Shown here piece after piece: positions 1 to 18,916 of a DNA stretch of 20,063 bases (the stretch's first letter is position 1; each line of letters begins with the position of its first letter). Origin of the DNA: Parachlorella kessleri (Eukaryota; Chlorophyta; Trebouxiophyceae; Chlorellales; Chlorellaceae); NCBI GenBank assembly GCA_001598975.1, contig BBXU01000863.1, positions 1-20,063 on the forward strand, written 5' to 3'. The translations under genes and the position numbers were made by a program. The notes below the pieces were generated by a model that had not been told where the DNA came from, did no database searches, and saw nothing but the letters and a program-made list of their open reading frames with translations.

Positions 1-194
1 TCCCACCCCCGGGCAATGCCAGGTTAGACATGAAAGCGCAAGCATCCATGCTGCCACCTCTGGAGCGGGCTAACCAGACAGCGTGGTCAGGTCCGCAGAA
101 GCACTCAGTGAAAGTGCATGGTGACGGTGTCCACTGCACAATAACATATACTTGCATCAGGGTCATGCGCATGCAACCCTGGTCAAGCACTCAC

Positions 195-3100
195 CAGGTA
201 GTGCAGTGACAGATCTGTGACCGCATCCCTCAGGATGGATTTCTGCACAAGCACCACGTTGGCACCCGACGCCTTAATCTTCTTCACCATCTGCAGAATG
301 TAGTTCCGCTCCTCCTGCAGAGATGGGTGCACTACGCGTTCATGTTAACTCTGAGAACGGCTGACAACCACTGAGTTGACACACACCAAAAGAGTCAAAA
401 CCGTGCAATCAGCTCCCAGGCATGCAGCTAGTTTCAAGGGAAATGATTGCATCCGGCAGCACAGTAGACTGGGGCATTCCTCCTCCTACCCATGCTAATG
501 GCCTCGTCACCACATGCCTAGCAAGTTGCCTGGGCCAGCACACCTTGAGGATGCGGTCCATCTGGGCGTAGTCGGAGATGATGACATTGTTCTCTATGTC
601 CGTCTTGGGTGGCGAGATCTGGAACTGCACGCGGGTAGCAGCACTAGGGGCAAACCTCAGGCTGTCATCATGATAAGACTTGCTGGCAGGGCTGGCATTG
701 CAGCACTTCCATGGCCCTTCTCAATGCGCAAGAAGAATCCCGGCATCACAATCTTCATGTATAGCACAGCCAGGTGGTCGGAACAGTGGCATTGCAACCG
801 GATGACTTTGCTTCTGCCCCGACACCCTTCTCCAACACCCTTATCCGGCCAAGGTCAGCAGCACGACTTAAAGTAGCATTCGTCACACCCAACTACAAGA
901 GCCTGTCCAACAACTTGAGTCACGCACAACCTGCTTGCCAGGGCACAGCCATACGAAGAAGCCAGCCAGCCAGCAAGCTTCATTGGCGAGCAAGGCCTCT
1001 TCCTTTTCAAACTTTGCAGTACCGCAGCACACACCTCCATGCATACGTCACACACTTGCGAACGACACATGCATGCTGTATGGCATGCATCGCACACATT
1101 GCCCAGTCAACAGAGAGGCCCCACCCACCCAGCCTCTACCCACCTGTATGAGCGCTATCTTGGCATTCTCCACCCGTGTGGGCCCCCCCGCAGCCTTGGC
1201 AGCCTTGTGATCCAGCACCAACCCATCCACCATCTGGCTGTCGTCCACCGTGCCGCCAAGCTTGCCTACTATCTGCGAGGCACGTAAGCACACATACATT
1301 TCGGGAGCCACAGGAAGCGGCCAAGGCTTAATGGGAAGTGCATGTTCTAGACTGGCTGTTGTCCAGGGGAATGCTGCTGCCGACCTGCCCACTGTCGCAA
1401 TAGTTGCTTCCGTATGAAAAGCCCTGAACCCCGAGGACTCCACAGCCGTGCTAAAACCTCCTCCTCTCGCATCCCTCATCCACTCCGAGTACCATTGGCG
1501 CACCCTGATTTCCCTGTACCTTCTCCTCTCGCACCCCCTCATCCACACGCTACTACCACTGGCGTACCCTACTAGCGTACCCTGATGTCCCGCAGGTCCA
1601 GCAGCTCCGGCCGCTGGGGGTCCAGGATCTTCAGGATGCAATCGGCGGCCATGGGTGACAGCAGGCTCGAGTACTGGGACACGATCTTGGAGCCCAGGGA
1701 GGTGTTGGCAGCCTTGATCAGGGCATCACGGTCCTCAATGCTGACCGGGATGGCAGCGTTCGTGAGGATCTACAGCGAGAAAGGGTGAGAGTGTGAGGGA
1801 ATTGAGTTGCTGGCATACATGGAGGGCCTGCTGGTGCTTTCAATGCTGCAAACTACATCAATGCCTCCAAACTGCCTCAAAGCCGACATTCTTGCAGGGC
1901 CGTAGTCGAGGCGGAGCCCCCACACCACCAGCAACCACACACCCGTGCCCAGCCCTCCACCCCAAGGCATGGGCAGTACACCCAGCGTACTGCAAGGTTT
2001 GCCAGCAGCAAGCTTGGAAATGATTTTTTGCGGAACCCAAGGGACTCTGCCGTCGCCTTGACCACCCCAAGGCCGCATGACAGCACTCAGTGCCGCTGCA
2101 AGCCTCACGCCCAAAACTTTCAACGCAGCATGCGGATGTATACGGAATGACTGTCTAAACGCCCCACGGCTGCAACCAATCAGGCAGGCGGCTCTGCAAG
2201 GCGTCAGATATGCTGGGGATTGCCCTCGCTTCTCTTCCCGCTTGCAAAGTCTCCGAGGAACCCTCTACACCCACCTCACAGGCCTTGATGGCCGCCTTCT
2301 GGAAGGCATCGGAGATGATGGTGGGGTGGACCCCCCTCTCCAGCAGCTCCAGACTCTTCTTCAGCAGGGCTCCAGCGATCACGGTCACGGACGTGGTGCC
2401 ATCCCCCGCCACCACATCCTGGGACAGGGAACAAAGACGCAGCAGGGCTGAAGAAAGTATGCGCCAAGTAGGGCAGTGTCAGCGGGTTACAGCCAGAGCT
2501 GGCACAGACTACCTGCCCTTCATCGCACAGCGCGCTGTGTCACACCCGCTGTCAGACTCATGAAGCACATCGGACGGCATACAGCACAGACACTAGAGCT
2601 TTCAAAAAGGTCGGACTCTTGACTACTGTGCAGTTGATCGTGGGAAGGCTGCATCCCGCCACCATGCATATCTTCCACACCGACCCTGGTCATATGGCTC
2701 ATTTACGAGCAACAGGGCTACTCAGGACTGAGGGTCCTACACAGGACCTGTATCCCTACAATGGTGCATCTCCTGCATGGTGTGTGCTGTGCATGGCAGC
2801 AGCCACTGTGGTTAAGCGGTAGCCTCCTTGCCTCCTCAATTAACTCTGTGCCAAGGGGGCCCTCCCCTTGCTAGCCACCTTCCCACCACTAGCTGGGCCA
2901 CCAACCCAACCGCCCTGCGCTCCCAGGCTCCTAACCCACCTGCGACTTTGACAGCTCCACCAGCATCTTGGCGGCCGGCTGCTCCACGGTCATCTTATTC
3001 AGGATGGTGGCACCATCGTTGGTGATAATCACCTCTCCATCCGCCTGTGCAACCTGCAGCCGGACCGGCCGTCCCAGGTTTCAGAGGGGACTGTCACATG

Positions 3101-3893
3101 CAGTCGCTGGGGCTAGGAGGATGGGGTGTACCTACCCTACTCTGGTGTGCATCCCTAGCAACCAACCCCAAGTGACCAGATTGTGGACTCCCGGGCGGAA
3201 GAGAGAGTTGCGGCGTGGGAAAGCTGCCTGTAACACTTGCGCCATCATCCTTCATCTTTTGACTCAATGGAAACCCCGGTGGGAATCACGATAGCTGTTG
3301 AACACTAGGACAGTATTTGTGAGGCCAGCAACCTTGCTCACCATCTTGTCCATTCCCCTGGGGCCCAGGCTTGTTCGGATGGCATCGGCAACCGCTTTGG
3401 CTGCCTCGATGTTCAGTATGCGAACATCCTTCTTCTTGGAATTGTCCCTGCACAGTGCCCAACCGCCCGCATATTTCTGACCACGCAGCTGAAGGCGTGG
3501 CGGCAGGCCACAGTACTGAGTGAGCAGCCCAGGCAAGGGCACACCAACTCGTGCAGAAGGCCTTATACCCTGGAGGAGACTGTCCCACAACTCAAACAGG
3601 CTATGCAGCTCCCTGCGGCCTTGAGAGCGCTTCGGGGCAGTTGGGTTGATCATGAATGGGAGGTGCTGCAGTCTGTTGAGCCGGAGAACTCTTACAACCG
3701 CATCAGTATCAGTGCACGGTGAACCCGCTGGCCCCATCTAAAAGGAGCGTACAGTGATGTGCTGCAGGAAAGCGCAGGAGCGCTCTGGCCATGAACAAGG
3801 CATGCAGCCTGACCATCACAGATCAGTCATGGGGTGACCTCACTTGAATGTTTCTCCTTTAGCGACTCGCGGTACTGCCGTAGGCGCCACCAT
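195..3893 (-). CDS. CCT4: Chaperonin CCT/TRiC subunit delta, N-terminal part (8 exons, 3' end outside window)
   Basis: This subunit of the cytosolic group II chaperonin CCT/TRiC folds actin, tubulin and other proteins using ATP. Exons, in transcript order, are 3893-3844, 3447-3333, 3053-2940, 2418-2275, 1769-1581, 1272-1144, 624-544 and 314-195. They encode residues 1-314 of about 530, and intron 8 (donor gtgagt just below 195) runs off the left edge. Family motifs seen are LGPRGMDK (44-51), TNDGAT (66-71) and the nucleotide-binding GDGTTS (98-103), followed by [12 protein letters not shown] and the apical stretch [10 protein letters not shown] with [10 protein letters not shown]. That last stretch identifies the delta subunit rather than another CCT subunit. 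Exon 1 supplies only [17 protein letters not shown]. It was chosen because its phase fits and its end resembles the plant delta N-terminus before DNSKKKDVR. All junctions keep frame, with no break seen. It shares an upstream region with the PI4K gene. Confidence 0.95.
1461..1590. repeat. Imperfect tandem duplication in CCT4 intron 5, overlapping the exon 5 donor site
   Basis: Two similar copies lie at about 1461-1514 and 1523-1590. Both contain a CTCCTCTCGCA word, then CTCATCCAC, TACCA(T/C)TGGCG and ACCCTGAT(T/G)TCCC. The right copy includes the last bases of CCT4 exon 5 and its 5' splice site. The left copy lies wholly inside the intron and carries a look-alike donor. The right copy has an extra short internal duplication of its GCGTACCCT word. 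Confidence 0.7.
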
Positions 3894-4248
3894 GTCACAC
3901 TGATGGTTCCCTGATCACTTGTGATTGGTTACAGCAATGTCCCTCTTCGTGTTAAATGATCTCATAAGCTCTTGATCAAATCATTTAGTGCCTTGAAAAC
4001 CTTTCTCCTTCTTTGACTGTGTTCCCGCCCCCTAAATTGGCCAACTAAGCAGGGTTGTCATTGGGTGATCACCTGGCACTGGAGGGGGGCTTGATAGCCA
4101 TGGGAAGCCAATTTCCGGTTGCTGAGTACTGTCCGGTTTGAATGTGGAGGGGTACCAAAATGTGTTGTCCAACGTCGCCCCGCAGCATAGGTCTCGTCAC
4201 ATAGTTGGTTGCGCTCCTTCACAACCCTCTGGTAGGCGAGGCTTCACA
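3894..4248. promoter_or_regulatory. Head-to-head promoter region of CCT4 (minus) and PI4K (plus)
   Basis: These 355 bp separate the two start codons and must hold both 5' UTRs and promoters. CCAAT words occur on the minus strand at 3924-3928 (31 bp above the CCT4 ATG), 4036-4040 and 4060-4064, and on the plus strand at 4108-4112. TGATCA occurs three times (3912-3917, 3973-3978, 4066-4071), the last inside the 10-bp palindrome GGTGATCACC at 4064-4073. TAAATGAT (3953-3960) and ATCATTTA (3980-3987) form an inverted repeat. No convincing TATA box is seen. That these words bind anything is inference; their presence is read directly. Confidence 0.75.
4142..4204 (+). other. Possible upstream ORF in the PI4K 5' leader
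   Basis: An ATG at 4142 opens a 20-codon frame that ends at TAG 4202-4204, 44 bp before the kinase ATG at 4249 and out of frame with it. It also contains a second in-frame ATG. It matters only if transcription starts upstream of 4142, which the sequence cannot show. The peptide resembles nothing I recognise. Confidence 0.3.
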
Positions 4249-13818
<9,570 letters not shown>

Positions 13819-14621
13819 TGATGCCAGTTTGCCCGGAGGAGCCTGCAGCCACTGCAGCGGGGCTCCGTAGGGTGTGAGGCTATATAGTGGCGCCCAATCG
13901 AAGTAGCATACAGGTAGTAGTGGGCCATCACTTTTGTGGCAGGCTCAGCTTCCAGCTTTTCTTTGGTTTGTGAGGATTGCATGCTTGTTTGAGGTGTGCC
14001 AGGCATTGGCCCTTTGTTTGGGCGCCTGTGCAACCCGCTTCTCCCCTTTCCCGAAAACATGGTCAAGTCAGTGTTGGGTTGAGGTATCTCTTTGTCTTGT
14101 TTGACACCTTGTCGGTTACCTGGCAGGCGATGTGTTTTTGACTGACCAGTCATGCCTGGGTTACTTGCCGGCAGGTGCTTGCTTGTGCATGCGGCGAATG
14201 CATGTTCTTTTTTGCCAGGGAGGCACGAATGAATCGGCTGCCACTTGTGGAGACATACCAAAGACATTGTAATTCGACGGCAACGAGTGGCACCGGTCAG
14301 TAACGAGGATGCCAGCCAATAAATGAATCAAACTGTTGCTCAGTTTGGGAGAACCCCATATCCCTCCACCAAAATGGAGTACTCAAGCAAAGAGTGACAA
14401 ATAACACACTTTCTTCTCTCGAATTGCAATAGCAGGCTCAAAGGCATGTCAAACTTCCAGTCAAGGAGGAGCGCGCTCCAGCACTAGGGCCGCAGGAGGA
14501 GTCAAACCAACACAAATGGTGCCTGCCAGCAACAGATAGCCGCTCCCACCTGCTGAGGTTGTGCCCCCTTGGAAGCAGCAGTAATGGGGCCCAGCTGCCA
14601 GTCCCACCACCTCTCCTCTGC
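13819..14621. other. Convergent 3' ends of PI4K and the TPM gene; no coding sequence seen
   Basis: This 803-bp interval lies between the PI4K stop codon and the stop codon of the TPM gene on the other strand. A 159-codon open frame on the minus strand inside it has no family motif and no link to neighbouring exons. I treat the interval as the two 3' UTRs plus a short spacer. I found no TGTAA word on the minus strand here, so the TPM transcript end is unplaced. Confidence 0.7.
14268..14323 (+). terminator. Candidate polyadenylation signals for PI4K
   Basis: TGTAA, the usual green-algal polyadenylation word, is at 14268-14272, about 450 bp after the PI4K stop. AATAAA follows at 14318-14323. 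Either could direct 3' end formation; the TGTAA word is favoured on established knowledge of chlorophyte genes. Confidence 0.5.
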
Positions 14622-16848
14622 TCACTTGTTGTCGTAGCCGCTCTGCATCAGGCCCGTGGCCCGGGCAACAACGGGCGAGAACTTGACCAGGGCAGCTGCC
14701 GCGGTAAAGCCCAGCACATTGCCTAGGACAGGCAGCGGGTCGGAGGTTCGTGTGACAATGGGACCCAGCCCAAAGTTAATGAAGAGGGTGACCGACAGCG
14801 GCGCAAAGAGCAGCTGCCACACCCACTTGCGCTGCACCCACCCTGCACAGAAGCAGGCAGCACTGTCACCGCGATCGCCTACGGTTGTGTACAAGCGTGA
14901 GCAATGGTTTTACACCGCTTGAAGCAGCTGCCTGCTGCATGCGCTTATGTTCCTTGCTGTGAGGAGAGACAATCGCCAGCTGCTTACGGCTGCCACCATT
15001 GATGCAACTGATGCATAACAGCACAACCTCCGTTTGCGTCCTTTGCACCCTGTTCCGCCTCTGCTGCAGCCGACCAGGGGCGATTAAGCTCAACCAACGT
15101 GCCGGTCGTCCATGCAGCTTGCGGTGCGCTGAAATGCCCAGCTCACCTTGCGGCTCAAGCTTGTCTACAAAGCCAACAACCAGGCCACCGGCTATAGCAG
15201 TGGCGAGAGTGAAGAAGTACATGTCAGACGATACGCCGGGCACCTGCCTGCACATCAGATACAATTTCGATAATGAAATGATGTTCATCACAGCTAGCCT
15301 CCACTCCACTGCCTACCGCTGGGCCGTGGCCGAGCATGCCATGCACATTTGTCATGAGTTACTCAGGCCAGCAGCAAGGCTTGACAAGGAAAGCCGATGG
15401 CCGGCGCTTGCTGGCACAAGGGAGCATGCGCACGACTTGTGTCACCTGCAGCCTCCCTGGGCCAGGCAGTCCTCTGGGTGCTCAAGGGAGGCTACAAGGG
15501 TGTCCATGGCATTCACGACCGCTGCAGACTCGCCCTGCGCGACAGCAGGCAGGGAATGCCTCGCTTCCGATGCACGCATGCCTGTTGGCTGGCCCCTGCA
15601 GCCCACCTCCGCGCATTCCATCCCCTGCTCACTGCTTTCGGCTGAACCCTAGCAGGCCTCCAATGATGTCACCACAGAAAATACTTGGCAAGATGGCAGG
15701 GGAAGCGTGCAGAGGTCCAATTGCCGTGCAGCACAGCTCGCTTCCCTGCTTCAGCACGAAGGCCATCACGGGCATGTAGCCAACAGCAGCACACCACACA
15801 GGGCACCGGGGCTGTTGGCCAGCACGCCAGCCAACCCCCATCAACCTGTGAGCATTTCATAATGCACATGGTGCACAAGCTGCTCGAGCCGCTCACCATT
15901 TCGCGCACGTAGAACAGGTTGCCAAAGCGAGCCTGAAGCTCAGTGAAGAAAGGCCGTCGCAGCACTTTCTGCACATCCATGCCGTAGTGAGGGAAGCTGA
16001 TGATGCTGCTAGCGGTGGGATCCACAAACACCACCACCGTCTTCTCATCAATGTTCCACCCCCTGCGTAGCTGCTCCACTGAAGGTTCGTCGGAGGGGCC
16101 GTAGCGTGTGAGGAGGCGTACCCGGTACCCAGTATCCCTGCAGCAGTAGCAGCCTTGTGGACGTGGCAGCAGGCCGCAGGGGGTAGAGCAAGCAGAGGAG
16201 GTGGTTGTAAGCAGGGAGGTGGAGCAGCATTACAAGCCAATAACAGACTGCAGCAGGTGGCATTCGTGTGCAGAATGCAGTGTATAGGGTGGGTCCAGTA
16301 TGGGCCCAGCGGACTTTGTGCAAAGCAGACGTCCTGTGGCTGCAGGTCGGTCAATGCTTCAACTCTGCCACGCACGCCCCTCGCTCAGGGCCCATGCACA
16401 CTACCCCACCTTATGGTGCACTACCCCACCTTTCAAGCTGCTTGAGCTCCTGCTGCAGCTGCTCCAGGCGGCCGCTGGGAACCACCTTGGCCAAGTCAAG
16501 CACTGGTGCATCGTTGGAGACCACCACAGGGTCAGCCAGCGCTGGTAGGATGCCCACGTCTAGCGGAGCCAGGGACATGGCTATCGTAAGGCCCACGGCA
16601 GCGGCCCGTTGCAGAAATAGCTGGACTGGGCTTGGCGGCAGTGGCTGCGCCCCGCTTAGTGATTCAGGCAAGGGACAATGCCTCAGCAGAGCTCTGGCTC
16701 GATGTACTTGCGGTGGTGCAGCAGGTGCCCAGTTGCTTTGATGACATGTGGGGGCTACGCATCGTCGCGGGTTCCTCTGCTGAGGATGTGTAAGCAGTTT
16801 TCCTTGCGTAAGCAGGAAGCTTTCCTTGCCTAAGCAGTGCAAGGCCAT
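14622..16848 (-). CDS. Plastid-targeted TPM-domain protein with three C-terminal hydrophobic segments (5 exons, complete)
   Basis: Exons, in transcript order, are 16848-16430, 16137-15897, 15534-15446, 15247-15147 and 14842-14622, giving 1071 nt and 356 residues in phase. Residues 1-80 are basic and hydroxyl-rich, like a chloroplast transit peptide. Residues 82-105 form a hydrophobic stretch ending ALA before DP, as in thylakoid-lumen signal peptides. Residues 106 to about 240 fit the TPM fold: LDLAKVVPSGRLEQL, then LERDTGYRVRLLTRYGPSD, then TVVVFVDPTASS. TLP18.3/Psb32, a thylakoid protein of photosystem II repair, belongs to this family. Hydrophobic segments follow at about 259-277, 293-313 and 320-345. 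TLP18.3 has only one C-terminal membrane helix, so this is probably a paralogous group. The ATG at 16848 is the first in a frame that stays open upstream only to a GTG. Targeting and function are inferred from the sequence. Confidence 0.82.
16399..16437 (-). repeat. 20-bp-period tandem duplication across the TPM gene exon 1 donor site
   Basis: CACTACCCCACCTT (plus-strand reading) occurs at 16399-16412 and 16419-16432. Read on the gene strand, each copy gives AAGGTGGGGTAGTG. The upstream copy contains the AG|GT junction that keeps frame (exon end 16430), and the downstream copy is an identical donor 20 nt into the intron. Confidence 0.85.
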
Positions 16849-17182
16849 CCTTATCGCCAGCAACTTCACACACCCTGTCGTATTAGTGAAATTGGAGTGC
16901 ACTGGTGGAGTAACGATTCAGTCACGCAGCCCCGCTCTTCTCATAGGTGACACCATGGCGTGACGTGGAATTGCATCACATGTGCCCCCTAAGGGGTTCC
17001 TGAGCCATTCAACCTTGGACGGTCGCCCGTCCTGCCGTCTTTATCAGTATCCCCTGTGACCTGTGCTAGGCAACTAGATAGCTCCCCAACAAGGCAAAGA
17101 TGGGCGATGTAATCTACGATCGTGGTTAATGAAAAGTTCAGGTGGCTAGGTTGACAATGCCCTCCACTGCAGCAGCAGCGGC
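16849..17182 (-). promoter_or_regulatory. Spacer: 3' end of the RNase III-like gene and promoter of the TPM gene
   Basis: These 334 bp lie between two genes in tandem on the minus strand. A minus-strand CCAAT word sits at 16891-16895, 43 bp above the TPM start codon. CCACGTCA (minus strand, 16961-16968) carries the ACGT core bound by plant bZIP factors, consistent with but not proof of light or stress control. No TGTAA polyadenylation word was found on the minus strand below the RNase III-like stop. Confidence 0.5.
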
Positions 17183-18695
17183 CTAAGTGACTGGGAAGAC
17201 GGCGTTGTACACTTGCTTGACCTGCATATAAGAAGCCCCTCACACAATGAGCCAGTGTCCTAGCCACGTCTTCGTGCATGACAGTGGACCACCCCACTCA
17301 ACAGGGCGAACGCCCTGCCCAAACACCTGCGGCTTGTGCGCCTGTTTCCCTTCCTTGAGGATTTGCACTAAAGGCGGGTAAGATATTTTCACAACCTTTG
17401 AGCTTACCTTGTCCATGAGAAATCCACTGTCTTCCAGCACCGCACCCCAGACTCCCTCAAATCCCTCTGCAAGTAGTATGGGTGCCGAGGAACTGTACGG
17501 GCGAGTTGGTTGATTTGGCCGCATGGTGTCACATATTACGGACAGTACTGAGAAGGTGCATAGCAGCTTGCACATGCTGGCAGGGGGGTGGAGCTACGCA
17601 GCTTTGATGGAGTGGCAGGTCCTCACCTGCCACCATATGGACTGTTGGGAAGTCCCCGTCATATCCAGGGCCTATGACAAGCAGCTTGTGGATGCCCAGC
17701 TTGGCAGCCATTTTGGCCTGCCCCACGCGCCCCACCAACACAGCACGCGCCTCGTGCAGCTCCTGCACACCACAAATTGTTCAGTCTTGCCCGTATGCCC
17801 TATCGTCGCGAGTGACAAGGGATCCAAGCTTGCGCCAGGGGCGAGCTTTCCAGCCCGGGTCCCCTTTGAGAGTTGTACACTGGTACCTAACGAGCTCACA
17901 GTCCTAGCAGCAGTGGCCACAACATTGGGCAGAGTCTTGCCTGGTTTGTAGCCTCAGGCCTGGCCTGGTAGAGCGCTTCTGAAACTATGCCCTCCAAGAT
18001 GGCATCCCCAAGCCAGCTTAGCCTGCAAAGTGCTGTGACGTCGGCTATTTGGGGCGGCTGCTTTGGATACCAGCGCTGTCAGCCATGTTTCCTTGGGACT
18101 GCTGTGAGAGTGGCAGATGCTGGCTTCTCGACACTGGCACACTGCAATGGTAATGGTCACCATTGTCGTTCTGGAGTGTACACAGGCTGACTCATAGTGG
18201 GTGCCCCACACGAGCACTGGCTGGTGCTTACCTTGCATTGTTGAACGTTCCGAAAGATGGGTGTATGAGGGCCTGGCGCAGCAGCCAAGGGTTAGTGAAG
18301 TTATACCCCTGCAAGTTTGCATAGCCCAAGACCGAAGGCATCACTCATAAAGCCCCCAGCATGACATTGCATATCCTCAAAAGCCAAGCCTGGGACCGGA
18401 AACAAACATGACGGTACCTTGAAAACCATCCACTACCGTCTGCACTTACCAGCTGGCCTTCCAGGCGATGCAGTTCCTGGTCAGTTGGCAGTCTTCGAGC
18501 TTCTGGCAGGAGCACAACTGGCCTACTTATGCAGACCTGCAGTGCTCAGCAGCACTTGGTGTAAAACGTCAGTCCAAGGTTACTCCAGGTTCCAAGCCTG
18601 CGGGTGCAGCAGCTGCGCTGTGGTGCTTGCAGCTGTGGATGTGAACCTACCTGGGCCAGGAAACCGAGCGTCAGGATCACATGGAGCGCCATCAT
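17183..18695 (-). CDS. Single-domain RNase III-fold protein with altered catalytic residues (7 exons, complete)
   Basis: Exons, in transcript order, are 18695-18651, 18536-18450, 18308-18232, 18022-17941, 17762-17627, 17466-17408 and 17221-17183, giving 525 nt and 174 residues in phase. An in-frame TAG lies two codons above the ATG-ATG start. A short hydrophobic N-terminus (MMALHVILTLGFLAQ) may be a signal or organelle-targeting segment. The RNase III fold is clear: LLRQALIHPSF (53-63), NNARLSWLGDAILEG (67-81), ELHEARAVLVGRV (98-110) and VAEGFEGVWGAVLEDSG (about 141-157). There is no double-stranded-RNA-binding domain. Aligned to bacterial RNase III (E. coli E38, E41, D45, D114, E117), this protein has A69, S72, D76, E143 and E146. 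It may therefore bind RNA without cutting it, as thought for some plant NFD2-like proteins and mitochondrial ribosomal protein L44. Intron 4 seems to start with GC. Confidence 0.85.
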
Positions 18696-18916
18696 TTGCT
18701 AGTCGACAGAAGCCGCAGGCTGTCAATTTGCAAAGTAGCTCACGAGTTGGCAATGGAGGTAGAGCGCTTAATCTTGGAATGTGTGCCACGCTGGCGACCT
18801 CCAACACAGCCAACACAACCAGTGGAGATCCGCTTTGGTGTGCGTACACGCCCAATTTGACGTATTGACCCTTCAATATTGCCAGAGGGCCATCCAAGGC
18901 TTTATCTTGTCTAAAC
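18696..18916. promoter_or_regulatory. Head-to-head promoter region of the RNase III-like and NHL genes
   Basis: These 221 bp separate divergent start codons. On the plus strand there is a CCAAT word at 18852-18856 and the palindromic-core word TGACGT at 18858-18863, the CRE/bZIP type. No TATA box is convincing. One compact element set must serve both genes; which gene responds to which word is unknown. Confidence 0.55.

Noticed and set aside
1048..1641. 197-codon minus-strand frame taken as a single gene
   Set aside because: It contains the true CCT4 exon 1272-1144 but reads through intron sequence on both sides; the chaperonin match stops at the splice sites.
3264..3737. 157-codon minus-strand frame starting at 3737 as the CCT4 start
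   Set aside because: Its first ~115 codons do not resemble any chaperonin N-terminus; the 3893-3844 exon joins in phase and does.
4138..4248. Upstream extension of PI4K from codon 4138
   Set aside because: No in-frame ATG occurs before 4249 in this open frame, and the extra residues are not conserved-looking.
18419..18868. 149-codon plus-strand frame as a gene
   Set aside because: It overlaps the RNase III-like first two exons in antisense and has no family resemblance; the minus-strand exons form a coherent domain.
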